Shown here piece after piece: positions 31,558-41,171 of a stretch of DNA of 64,000 nucleotides. Positions within the stretch are counted from its first letter, which is position 1; each line of letters begins with the position of its first letter. The stretch comes from Onthophagus taurus (lineage: Eukaryota > Arthropoda > Insecta > Coleoptera > Scarabaeidae): assembly GCF_036711975.1 (NCBI RefSeq), contig NW_027248947.1, positions 744,001 to 808,000 on the forward strand. Reading direction: 5' to 3'. The translations under genes and the position numbers were made by a program. Below the pieces are notes generated by a model, which was not told the DNA's origin, did no database searches, and saw only the letters and a program-made list of their open reading frames with translations.

Positions 31558-34500
31558 GATTCCGAGTTCCGACTCGGTACGTTTCGGACGTGCGCACGTT
31601 GCTCCGCACAAATTACTCGAGTGCGAGGTGATTTGGCGTGTTTTTGTGGCGGTGCATGTGTTTACCGTGTTGTCGCGGGTGCCACTAGATACAGTTTCTG
31701 TCTAGTTTGTTTTTCTTCGCTTGGTAAGTTGCTTTTTCTAACTACCGAGTGACATAACCTAAAAACTTAACCGCGTGCGTCGCTTGACATCTCGTCAAGC
31801 TGACCCCGGTTTCTTTTTATAAAGGTTAAATACCCAATTGGGCACAATGAGCTCTTCTAAGAGCAAAAATCCTACCCCACTCGCTAGTGGTACGCCCTCA
31901 GGGGCCGATGAGCCGCCGCCGCCGGCAAGGTCGGACGACGCGCAGGACTTCACCGAGGTCCGCCGTCGTAACCGCCGCCATCGCGGTCCGCGCCATCGGT
32001 CTCGCGGCGCAGAGACTAGAGAGACAATGAGTCGGAGGTTCGCTAGGGAAGAGGAGGCCGGTACGGCCCCCACCCACAGCGGCTCCAGACGCGAAAGCGG
32101 CCGAGCACGGCCGAAAACCCACGACGGGTCGAGAGCGCGACCGCCGCAATCGACTAGTGGCGTGGCTGTCCCGAAAAGAGTACGACCGCCGCAATCCAGC
32201 GGACAGGGCGACTCAAGGGCGCGGCCGCCGCAGTCGAGAGGACAGGTCGACGCCCGAACCCGGGGTGAGGCTGGTGCGGGTCCCAAAAGGCTGAGATCCG
32301 CCAACTCTTCTGAACCTTCTATGAAGGTGACGAAGAGGCCGAGGCAGGACAAGCCCCAGGGGAAAGCGGCTCGCAAGACGACCGACTATAAGGATGCGCT
32401 TCTAGGGCATCTTAAAGTCGCGATTATCAACGGCCTCAACCAAGTCGGTAAACTTACCGAAGAGGAAGCTGATACCATAAAAGACAATTTGGTGCAGGCG
32501 CTCGCTCGAGACATCTGCATCAACATTGATAAACCTGAAGAGGAGGCACCGACGCCGACCTTTTCAGCCATGACTTATACAGGTCAGGTCCTAAAGATCG
32601 CCTGTAATAATGATCATTCGTTGGAATGGTTAAAGGCGGAGGTTAACTCGCTCCCACCCCTTGAAGGGGTAAGGTTGAGCGTGGTAAAAGACTCCGAACT
32701 TCCGGCCTTATCCAGAGTCCAACTCTGGATCCCGGACAATGGAGTTGAAGTCAAGGGTAAAGAACGTACCCTAGCTATCCTGATTGGACAGAATAAGCAC
32801 CTCGACATCCGTAATTGGTGCCTTTTCCGCTTCGAGGTGAGAGAGGACCGTGAAGGTCGACTCCTCGTCTTTGGAGTTGGTCAAAGGGACGCCGATTGGT
32901 TGAGGGAAAACAAAGGTAGAATATGCTACCTCTTTAATACGCTCACGGCCAAAGTCAGTAGACTCAAGGACCCGGTAGCTGAAGACCCAGTCACAACTGG
33001 GACCCAAAAAGCTGTGGAGGAAATGGATGCCGCTGAGGCACCGTCCGCCAAGGAAGACGACGTCACAATCGTCAACTTGGCACCTTCAACGCCAGGCTCT
33101 CCAGCCCTCTCTGAGGTGGCTGATGAGTCCATTTTGGATTCGCCACCTGCAGACATGGTCGCTGATATTGACACCTCGACGCCAAAATGATGGGACTACG
33201 CAGAGGTGATGTACCAGAGGAGAGGGACGATCTGACGGTGGTTCAGTGCAACCTGCATCATAGCAGGGTTGCAACTGCCACCCTTTGTCGTCACCTCGAT
33301 ATGATGAGTAACGTTATCGCACTGATCCAAGAACCCTGGGTTAATAAATCCAGGGTCTGCGGACTCAGTGGTTTAAGCGGTTCTATTTTCAGCTGCCCCA
33401 GGGAAGGGAAGATTCGAACCGCCATTTACGTACCTAAACATGTGCGGAGCTATCTGATGCCCCAATTCACGGACACAGATGCGACGACTGTTAGGATACG
33501 TTCTACTGTCAACCGGAAGGAAACAGACATTCTGCTGACATCTGTTTATCTCCCCATTGAGGACCTACCACCATCCGAAGGATTGGTGCGACTGGTTGAA
33601 GCCGCTAGGGTAGGTAAATGGAATCTTGTCATCGGCTGCGATTCAAACGCTCACTCAACGGCTTGGGGTAGTGCGAATGACAACACTAGAGGTAAGGCCC
33701 TCTTAGACTTTATTTATTGCAGTAATTTAGACATACTAAACCGAGGCACTGAACCGACCTTTGTAACTGCGAAAGGTCAGTCGGTAATTGATATCACTCT
33801 AGCCTCCTTTAATATTTCACAATCAATCCACAACTGGAGGGTTTCCGACGTTGTTTCAATGTCGGACCACAGGTGGATTACTTTTGATCTTGGAAACACT
33901 AAGATCGTAAACAAACTGAGTCGCAATCCCAGAAGGACGGACGTGGATAAGTTCAGGTCTACACTATCTGGGTTATTGACTAGACTCGGTCGACGAAAAC
34001 CAGTGGACAGCTGCGAGCTAGAGAACTATTCAAAGTCTCTACACAATTCCTTGATCCTTGCCTATAAAAAGGCTTGTCCCCTCCGTAGGGAGCAGGTATC
34101 TGGGCGCGCTACCATCTGGTGGTGCCCCGAGCTTGCCTCACTGAAACGAGAGGTGCGGACTGCCTTCAACAAAGCTAAGGACTCCAGGATCGACTCTGAC
34201 TGGCACCTCTACAAGAGGAAGCTGTCAGCTTTTAAAAAAACCATTCGTCGAAAAAAGCGAGAAGCATGGAAGAACTTTTGCGAGGAAATTACTTCCTCTG
34301 CAGAGGTCTCCCGCCTAAAAAAGGTGCTTGCTTCGAGCCCTGTTCAACGTATTGGCATACTAAAGAAGGAAGACGGTTCTTATACCGACAACCTTCAAGA
34401 CAGTTTACAGCTTTTAATGACTGTTCATTTCTCAGGTTCGGACAACTTTAACGATGTCCAACAAGAGAAAATTCACGTACCTACCGCTGATGAATGGCTT

Positions 34501-36896
34501 CTGGCCAAAGTCATCTGCAAGAAGGAGAAAATACGGTGGGCTGTGAATACGTTCTCGCCGTTCAAAACTCCAGGACCGGACGGGATATCACCGGCCCTCT
34601 TACAATGGGGACTGGATGACCTGCTACCGCACCTGAAGAGTATTTTCCAGGGATGCCTGGCGTTCCGCTATGTACCGGGAAGTTGGCGTGAAGTCACGGT
34701 CAACTTTATACCTAAACCGGGTAAGCAAGATTACTTCCTTCCGAAGTCCTATAGACCAATTAGCCTCTCCTCCTTTCTATTGAAAACGTTGGAGAGGCTT
34801 TGCGATCGTTACATTAGAGACTCTTGTCTGCGCAGCAGGCCACTAGACTCTAATCAACATGCTTACACCCAGGGAAAGTCCACGCTGACGGCTCTTCACT
34901 CAGTGATCAGTTTCGTCGGTGGTGCGCTGGACCACAAAGAGTCCGCCCTCGGGGTTTTTATTGACGTGGAAGGAGCTTTTGATAAAACTACCTTCTCCGG
35001 AATTAACGACGCCTTGCTAGAGCATAACGTTCCTCTGGCCCTGTGCGGCTGGATTGAGAGCACTCTAAGACAAAGGGTCGTCAAACTAAGAGCTGGCCAA
35101 GCCACTCTTCAAGGGGCTGTTACTAGAGGCTGTCCGCAAGGGGGGGTACTTTCTCCACTTTTGTGGAATCTCACCCTCGATAGCCTCATGAAACGCCTAA
35201 AACTAGCCGGTTTTAAAACCGTTGGCTACGCAGATGACCTGACAATCCTCATTAGAGGCAAGTACGCTAACGTACTCCTCGATAGGATGCAGGAAGCACT
35301 CAATCTAATTGAGAACTGGTGTAATAAACAATGCCTTTCCGTCAATCCCAAGAAGACAGAAATGGTTCTTTTTACACGCAAGCGCAACATTGGCAATCCT
35401 AGATTGCCAACGCTCGCTAAAACTCCACTTAAACTGTCTACTGAAGTTAAGTACTTGGGCTTAATAATAGACAGTAAACTAACGTGGAAATCCCACCTAG
35501 ACAATAGAGTTAATAAAGCTTGTGTCGCCTTCGGCCAGTGCCGGAGGGCTGTCGGGAGGACTTGGGGTCTGTCTCCCAAGATAGCCCTGTGGATTTACAC
35601 CGCCGTTGTTCGACCAATGCTAACGTACGGTGCGGTGGTATGGTGGACTAGAACTTCTAGGTCTACCGCCACCACTGCACTTAATAGAATACAGAGACTC
35701 GCGTGTCTGTATGTTACAGGTGCGCTGCGATCAACCCCCACCGCGGCCATGGAAATCATGTTAAATTTACCACCACTCAACCTACATATTCAGGAAGTGG
35801 CGTTGGTAACCATGAAAAGACTACAATCAGTAGGAACTATGAAGGATGAGGACGCTGGCAGCAGTTCAACACTCTGGAGGGAAGCAGTGTTAGACACACC
35901 CCTACTCGAGTGTAAGACTGATCACAGACCAGCAAAATATGTTTTCTCAAAGAAGTACCTCACCCACGTCAGTCCCACAGTAGTAGATGAACGAAGAACT
36001 TTTAAGATCTACACTGATGGTTCAAAAGGACGAAATGGTGCAGGCGCCGGGGTATTCTCTCACGATCCCCCGATTCGCCTCTCGGAACCTTTAGGGTCTA
36101 GCACCACCGTCATACAAGCGGAACTAACTGCTATTAAACTTGCTGCCGACTGCATTGTTGAATCCAACAAGCGGGGTAAGTGCTTCACTATTTTCACAGA
36201 CAGTAAACAATCTCTTTTAGCTCTAAGCAGAGTTATTATAACGTCTGCAGTAGTAATGGATTGTCACAAAGCACTGGAGGAGGCCGCGAAATACAATCGT
36301 GTCAGAATCCAGTGGGTTAAGGGGCATTCCGGCTCCAAGGGTAACAACCACGCTGACAGGCTTGCCAAACGTGCTGCCGGTAGAGCGCCCTGTGCACCCG
36401 AGCCGATAATTACCCCCTCTTTAGCTACTCACATCGAGTTAATCAAGCGCATTACCCACAAAAAATTTTTAAACGGGTGGGACCGTACCCCGGGCTGTCA
36501 TCTCGCCAAGGAATTGTTAAAATATCCTTCAGCCGCAACAGCCCAGTTCTTCGTAGGGCTCGGTAAAAGTGCCCTTCGCACTGCCACAGGTCTCCTCACG
36601 GGACACTGTAAGGTAAACAAGCACCTTCAAAACATGAAGCTTGCTGACTCCCCTCTCTGTCGAGCCTGTGAACAGGATGACGAGACGGTTAAACACATCT
36701 TGTGTGACTGCCCCTCTCTGACCGACCTCAGAATGAGGACCTTCGGGGAGGAATGGCCGACCACAGATGACATCAGGAATGCACCTCTAGGAGCCGTCCT
36801 AGCCTTTGGTAAATCCTTAAGCTCAAGGGGCCCAATGGGGCCTAAGTGTGGCGTGCGGTTTTGCATGCACTCCCCAATCCATACATACATACATAC
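31558..36896 (+). mobile_element. LINE-H: intact-looking RNase H-type LINE (I/Loa/R1-like)
   Basis: Lies between two copies of AAGTTATAGATT (31546-31557 and 36897-36908). Its 3' end is a (CATA)n tail. Both ORFs are open, and it is markedly more GC-rich than everything around it. The 5' UTR (31558-31837) opens with a short perfect hairpin, CCGAGTTCCGACTCGG. It was inserted at the same target as LINE-F, at the poly(A)/target boundary. Confidence 0.87.
31838..33190 (+). CDS. LINE-H ORF1 (DUF4780-type)
   Basis: 450 residues, intact. The first 170 residues are low-complexity, rich in Arg, Pro, Ser and Gly with repeated RPPQS motifs (about residues 97-141). The middle (about 175-235) is helical. 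Residues about 240-375 resemble DUF4780 (TYTGQVLKIACNN; LSRVQLWIPDNGVE), a domain I recall from ORF1 of insect LINEs. The C-terminus is acidic. The stop TGA (33188-33190) overlaps the ORF2 ATG (33187-33189) as ATGA, pointing to termination-reinitiation. No CCHC knuckle is seen here. Likely an RNA-binding RNP protein. Confidence 0.85.
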   Translation: MGTMSSSKSKNPTPLASGTPSGADEPPPPARSDDAQDFTEVRRRNRRHRGPRHRSRGAETRETMSRRFAREEEAGTAPTHSGSRRESGRARPKTHDGSRARPPQSTSGVAVPKRVRPPQSSGQGDSRARPPQSRGQVDARTRGEAGAGPKRLRSANSSEPSMKVTKRPRQDKPQGKAARKTTDYKDALLGHLKVAIINGLNQVGKLTEEEADTIKDNLVQALARDICINIDKPEEEAPTPTFSAMTYTGQVLKIACNNDHSLEWLKAEVNSLPPLEGVRLSVVKDSELPALSRVQLWIPDNGVEVKGKERTLAILIGQNKHLDIRNWCLFRFEVREDREGRLLVFGVGQRDADWLRENKGRICYLFNTLTAKVSRLKDPVAEDPVTTGTQKAVEEMDAAEAPSAKEDDVTIVNLAPSTPGSPALSEVADESILDSPPADMVADIDTSTPK

Positions 36897-36915
36897 AAGT
36901 TATAGATTAACTTAA
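33187..36915 (+). CDS. LINE-H ORF2: endonuclease, RT, RNase H
   Basis: 1242 codons, no internal lesion. APE endonuclease about 15-235 (VVQCNLHHS; ALIQEPWV; IGCDSNAHSTAWGS; SDHRWITFDL). RT about 430-760 with SYRPISLSSFLLKTLERL, TRGCPQGGVLSPLLW and GYADDLTIL (about 678-686). RNase H about 938-1075 (IYTDGSKGRNGAG, AELTAIKLA, FTDSKQSLLAL, WVKGHSGSKGNNHAD). A C-terminal Cys motif CRACEQDDETVKHILCDC lies at about 1157. The frame has no stop before the CATA tail; it reads through the tail and the target duplication and ends at TAA 36913-36915 in LTR-A. A stop in another frame lies near 36843, so a one-base shift near the end is possible. All catalytic residues are present. Confidence 0.92.
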   Translation: MMGLRRGDVPEERDDLTVVQCNLHHSRVATATLCRHLDMMSNVIALIQEPWVNKSRVCGLSGLSGSIFSCPREGKIRTAIYVPKHVRSYLMPQFTDTDATTVRIRSTVNRKETDILLTSVYLPIEDLPPSEGLVRLVEAARVGKWNLVIGCDSNAHSTAWGSANDNTRGKALLDFIYCSNLDILNRGTEPTFVTAKGQSVIDITLASFNISQSIHNWRVSDVVSMSDHRWITFDLGNTKIVNKLSRNPRRTDVDKFRSTLSGLLTRLGRRKPVDSCELENYSKSLHNSLILAYKKACPLRREQVSGRATIWWCPELASLKREVRTAFNKAKDSRIDSDWHLYKRKLSAFKKTIRRKKREAWKNFCEEITSSAEVSRLKKVLASSPVQRIGILKKEDGSYTDNLQDSLQLLMTVHFSGSDNFNDVQQEKIHVPTADEWLLAKVICKKEKIRWAVNTFSPFKTPGPDGISPALLQWGLDDLLPHLKSIFQGCLAFRYVPGSWREVTVNFIPKPGKQDYFLPKSYRPISLSSFLLKTLERLCDRYIRDSCLRSRPLDSNQHAYTQGKSTLTALHSVISFVGGALDHKESALGVFIDVEGAFDKTTFSGINDALLEHNVPLALCGWIESTLRQRVVKLRAGQATLQGAVTRGCPQGGVLSPLLWNLTLDSLMKRLKLAGFKTVGYADDLTILIRGKYANVLLDRMQEALNLIENWCNKQCLSVNPKKTEMVLFTRKRNIGNPRLPTLAKTPLKLSTEVKYLGLIIDSKLTWKSHLDNRVNKACVAFGQCRRAVGRTWGLSPKIALWIYTAVVRPMLTYGAVVWWTRTSRSTATTALNRIQRLACLYVTGALRSTPTAAMEIMLNLPPLNLHIQEVALVTMKRLQSVGTMKDEDAGSSSTLWREAVLDTPLLECKTDHRPAKYVFSKKYLTHVSPTVVDERRTFKIYTDGSKGRNGAGAGVFSHDPPIRLSEPLGSSTTVIQAELTAIKLAADCIVESNKRGKCFTIFTDSKQSLLALSRVIITSAVVMDCHKALEEAAKYNRVRIQWVKGHSGSKGNNHADRLAKRAAGRAPCAPEPIITPSLATHIELIKRITHKKFLNGWDRTPGCHLAKELLKYPSAATAQFFVGLGKSALRTATGLLTGHCKVNKHLQNMKLADSPLCRACEQDDETVKHILCDCPSLTDLRMRTFGEEWPTTDDIRNAPLGAVLAFGKSLSSRGPMGPKCGVRFCMHSPIHTYIHTSYRLT

Positions 36916-37135
36916 ATGTTTTTTTTTTTAAACATAAAACTCAGACCCTGAGATCGTTTACTTTCGTTATTTTTTTTTGTAGAGTCTCGTGTTAGATATA
37001 TATATTTTTTTTGTTTCAATAATTTTTTTTTGTAAAGTATTTTTTCTATTTTCTATTAAAGATTGTTATTTATTTATTGTATTTAATTAAAGTATTTTTA
37101 TTCATTTTCGAAAGACGAATACACATATTATCACA
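36897..37135 (+). repeat. LTR-A 5' LTR, right segment
   Basis: Starts with the third copy of AAGTTATAGATT and matches 51896-52136 of the 3' LTR, ending ATATTATCACA. Confidence 0.85.
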
Positions 37136-37137
37136 TT

Positions 37138-37159
37138 TGGCTACCCAACAACGTGGGGC
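37138..37159 (+). promoter_or_regulatory. LTR-A primer-binding-site region
   Basis: TGGCTACCCAACAACGTGGGGC begins two bases after the LTR. It looks like the tRNA-Lys-type PBS of Gypsy-B (49260-49277) with changes and small insertions. Assignment is tentative. Confidence 0.5.
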
Positions 37160-37403
37160 ATTGTTCTAAACGAACATAGAATTAAAAAAAAAAAAGCTCA
37201 AAATAAAATATAAATAAAGCTCGAAATAAACTCTATTCAACTATTCATTTTTATTTAATTGTTTTTGTACGAAATAAATCTCTGAATAATGGCAGAAAAA
37301 TAAGGTAAGGAAAAGGTCATAACTAAAGAACAGAGTGACGAACAAGGGGGATGTAGTCAGATAAGGAGCAGATCTAGAATAGTTACCGTAGAAAGAGGGG
37401 AAA

Positions 37404-38970
37404 ATGACACAGACTAAAGAAGGACTAAGAAGTTCAGGAGATGAAGGGAAAAGAAAGGATGAAGGAAACATGATGGAAATGATTAAACAAATGATGGAAA
37501 GAGCTGAAGAAAACCGGAAGAAAGAAAATTTAGAAGCTGAAAAGAGACCTGAAGAAAGAAGTGAAAGAGATAAATTAGAAACGAAAAAAGTATTGGAAGA
37601 TATAATAACTACGCTAGAAGGAAATCAACGAAGGATTGACGAGAAATTAGAAGAAATCCAGAGAAGAACTGATGAGAAAATAATTGAAAGTCACAAAATT
37701 TTAAATGATAACTTAAACGTACTGAACGACATACAAAGAAATTCCAAAATTAGTATTGAAAACTTAGAAATCAGACAACAGATCACCGAAACGAACGTAG
37801 AAAGTAATAAAATCAATTTGGAATATTTGAAAGAAAAATTAGTAGACGAGGAGAGAGAGATTGCTAAATGGGGACAAATAACGAACCATAACTCTGAATC
37901 CATTGGTAGAATCGAATCACATGTCGTGGAATTAGAAGGGAATTTTGTTACAGAAAGTAGGACGTTAAAAGGAACCGTCGAAGAATGGAATAAGGAAAAC
38001 AATGAAGCTCTTATAAGATTAAGGAAAGAAATAGACACCATAAGAATATCGGGAACAGGGGCGATAAATAGTGAAAATTACCACCAACTTTATAAAATTA
38101 AACCTGAGGTATGGCCTAAATTCAAAGGAAATGGGGATAAGATACATCCTATGACCTATTTAAACAATTTATTAAAATTAACCGTCGATATACACGATCC
38201 AAGACTAATCCTAACCCTTATTCGATTAACACTAGAGGAGAGAGCTTTGGAATGGTATGAGATGGTCTTAGATAAATGTTCTACAATCGAAGACTTCCAA
38301 AGAGAATTCAAACACCAATTCTGGAATAAAAAACATCAGGACTATCAAAGAGTAAGATTAATGACAGGAAAATATAACGAGAAACGGGGAACGAGGGAAA
38401 ATTATGCATGTGATTTGTACAATAGAAGCAAACACATAGAAAATACAAATGAAGCTGAGATTGCACAACATATTTTAAATCATTTCATATTGTCAGATAA
38501 CCAGTCGATTATATGTCAAAGTGTGGGGAATATGGATGAACTCATAGAAATCCTCCGACGATTGGATTATCTTACGGAAGTACAAAACAGAGAAAAATTC
38601 AACAAAGGGAACTAAAATAATAATTACAGTCAACCGAATTATAATCAGTATCAACCACAAAATCAACAGAATAACCATCCAAACCCAAGACAATACCAAG
38701 GACAAAATAATTATTACCAACCGAGATTTCCGCAAAATAACAACTACAGAGCTAGAGGACCACAACTATTTAATGAGAGAGGAGGCCATAACAGTTACAA
38801 CAATGCCCATAACCATTACTCGAACTGGAGATATCAAAGACCTAACAATAATAATAATGGTAACTATAATGACAATTACAGAGGAAGATCACCACCCAAA
38901 AAAAACAAAGAAGAGAATAAATTGAAAAAATCTAACTGTACTTACGTTTGTATCTTTTTCAATTCTTAAG
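37404..38970 (+). pseudogene. LTR-A gag-like protein (coiled coil plus capsid), no pol
   Basis: The frame runs 403 codons to TAA at 38613-38615. The same frame then continues about 115 codons as an Asn/Tyr/Gln/Arg-rich tail to a second stop at about 38968-38970. Residues about 20-215 are a long coiled coil rich in Lys and Glu (LEEIQRRTDEKIIESHKIL). Residues about 230-400 match the retrotransposon gag capsid fold (WPKFKGNGDK, LEERALEWYEMVL). The tail is NY-rich with RGR motifs and lacks CCHC knuckles. The polypurine tract (38968-38977) and 3' LTR come right after, so no protease, RT or integrase exists. It would depend on a pol donor in trans. Whether the first stop is a mutation or natural is unclear. 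Confidence 0.78.
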
Positions 38971-38980
38971 GAAGGGGTAA

Positions 38981-39091
38981 TGTAATAATATTGGCTTCCA
39001 CTCATAATTTTATTAATTAATTAATAAACAATAGTTTTGTTATAAGAAATAATTACAATAAAGTGGAAATAATGACATTCCGTAGAAAATC
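38981..39091 (+). repeat. LTR-A 3' LTR, left segment
   Basis: TGTAATAATATTGG start, matches 5744-5855 with about two base differences. It ends at the Gypsy-B target AATC (39088-39091) and resumes at 51178. Confidence 0.88.
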
Positions 39092-40976
39092 TGTTACGCC
39101 TTAAAAAAAAAGGTAAACCAAAACGCACCCGAAATGAAAATTATGATAATTTTTGAAATTGTTACCCGATCGACACACAACCCGCAAAACAATTTACGTT
39201 ATCGTTAAACCTAACCAGTTTGTTGCGAACTCCCCGGCAAACTCGTTTGGAGAAGGGAAGGTTCGATTTATTTAAGGCGCCACACAATCCGTTAATTCGC
39301 AACGGGCACTGATTGTGAAGTGATGTTGGAAACAAGAGTTCATACAATAACGAAAATTTAACAACACAAAGATATGGAAAGGAAATAAAGAAACTCAATA
39401 GATGCAGGTAAGCAAAATGATATATATATATTGCAAGAAAAAGAAAAAAAAAATCAAATAAAATAAATTATATAGGTTAAATTAAATCAAAATAAATATC
39501 AACCTAACGAAAAATAAATATCAAAAAAAAAAATGAAACTAAGAAGATTTAATTGGATAACCAAAAAAAAAAAATGAAATACCTGATTGACCGCGACACC
39601 GATTGTCTACCTCAAGTACTTGTTTCAGAAATCGATTAAATTAAAAAAAAAATTGAATTTCAAAATAATAACAAAAAAAAAATACCTATTAAACTCTTTT
39701 ACAAAAGTAAAATAAATTATAATCAATTGATTCGCAAATTCAAAACAAAATTATATATCCTAAATTTAGTTTGTATGTTATTCTTTTTTTTTTTTTTTTT
39801 TTAAAAAAGATCCTAAATTATACTAGGTAAGTATTATTATAATGTACAAAAAAAAATTGAATTATCAAACTTAATAATTGAAACAGTAGACAGACAATAA
39901 AGTAGAATAAAAAAAAATTTAAAGTTTAAAACGAATTGTTGATCTGACCTTAAGTTGTCTTCTTTTTTTTTTATATTTTAATAGTCAACTTCGAAAAGGT
40001 ATGAGTTGGATGATCTTCAGCAGCTTCCTTCGAGATGGTATGGTAAGGAGTGGATATCCAGTGGTATTGAAGTTATTAAAATGTGCTCAGAATTTTAGGA
40101 CCAAGAATTTCATTACCAAAATGGTTCCCCCAAAGGAAAGACCTACGGATCGTAATTACCGATTAGAAAAAAAAAAAATCGCGAAGGGAATGGATGAAAA
40201 GAATGAACGGATGTAAGTGTGAACGGTTGATTTTTTTTTTTTAAATGAAAAGGGTAAATCTAATCAATGAAATTATGCTAATCAATAAATAATAAGGATG
40301 TTATGATATGGATGGGAAAAGTTATGATTAACCGAAATAAGCAATTCTTACCTCAGTTGATCGAGGTCTACGCCCAAAATTTATGGAAAATGGTGAAAAA
40401 TATTAAATCCGGTTAAAATATCCGGGTCGGGTTATAGAAAAGACTTAACCGCGACTTTTCAACGGGAGTGATATTTCCGATGACTTCGGATTAGCCTCAA
40501 GACGCCAAAATTTAATCGCAAATTTTCCAAAATGTCTATCTACGCTGATTTACACTCGTCGTTGCTTTTCTTCACCACCGACAGAGAGAATTGTCACCAA
40601 AACCAAAGAGACCGAGTTTTCAAAACCCGTCGGAATTTATACTCGACTCGAATTTCCAAAAAAAATGTACCTTATCGCGTAACTCCCAAAAGTAAAAGTC
40701 AAAATAAATACTGTAGGTATTAAACATCTGTCTTTTATTTAAAAATTAAATCCCTTATTAACAAACAAAAAAAACCTCCCTCCCAAAAAAAAATTAATAA
40801 GATTTTTAAAGAAAATCTAAAGAAATAAGGAATAACGACATCTAATGGGTAAAAGGAAAGGTAAGGACAAAGGATTCTCGAATTCTGCTGCTGAAACAAA
40901 AAAAATATAAAACAAATTTTGCTACCTGTCTATTGAGAAGAAACACTAAGAACAGAAGAAAAATAAAAACGTAACA
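39092..40976 (-). repeat. Gypsy-B 3' LTR (left copy)
   Basis: 1885 bp, AT-rich with many A and T runs. Small open frames at 39162-39398 and 40532-40723 recur in the other copy and are not considered genes. The adjacent CCCCTCTTTCCCGCC (40977-40991) is the polypurine tract on the coding strand. Confidence 0.9.
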
Positions 40977-41171
40977 CCCCTCTTTCCCGCCAAAAGAAAT
41001 TTTTCTCCAAAAATTTCTTATACCCAAAGCCAATATTACCACAAAGGTTCCGAAAAGAAAAGAAAGAAGAGTTGTACGAAAGAAAGACAGAAAATAAGTT
41101 TAAAAAAAAAACAGAACGCATAAAAAAAAGAATTCAAATGGATTCATTCATCAATATCATTCCGGTTACGG

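Noticed and set aside
31795..32376. 193-residue minus-strand frame
   Set aside because: Antisense to the GC-rich, repetitive start of LINE-H ORF1; long open frames are expected opposite such sequence.
39162..39398. 78-residue minus-strand frame identical to 49351-49587
   Set aside because: Same place in the two Gypsy-B LTRs; no independent coding evidence.
40532..40723. 63-residue plus-strand frame repeated at 50718-50909
   Set aside because: LTR duplicate of Gypsy-B and antisense to that element; no domain.
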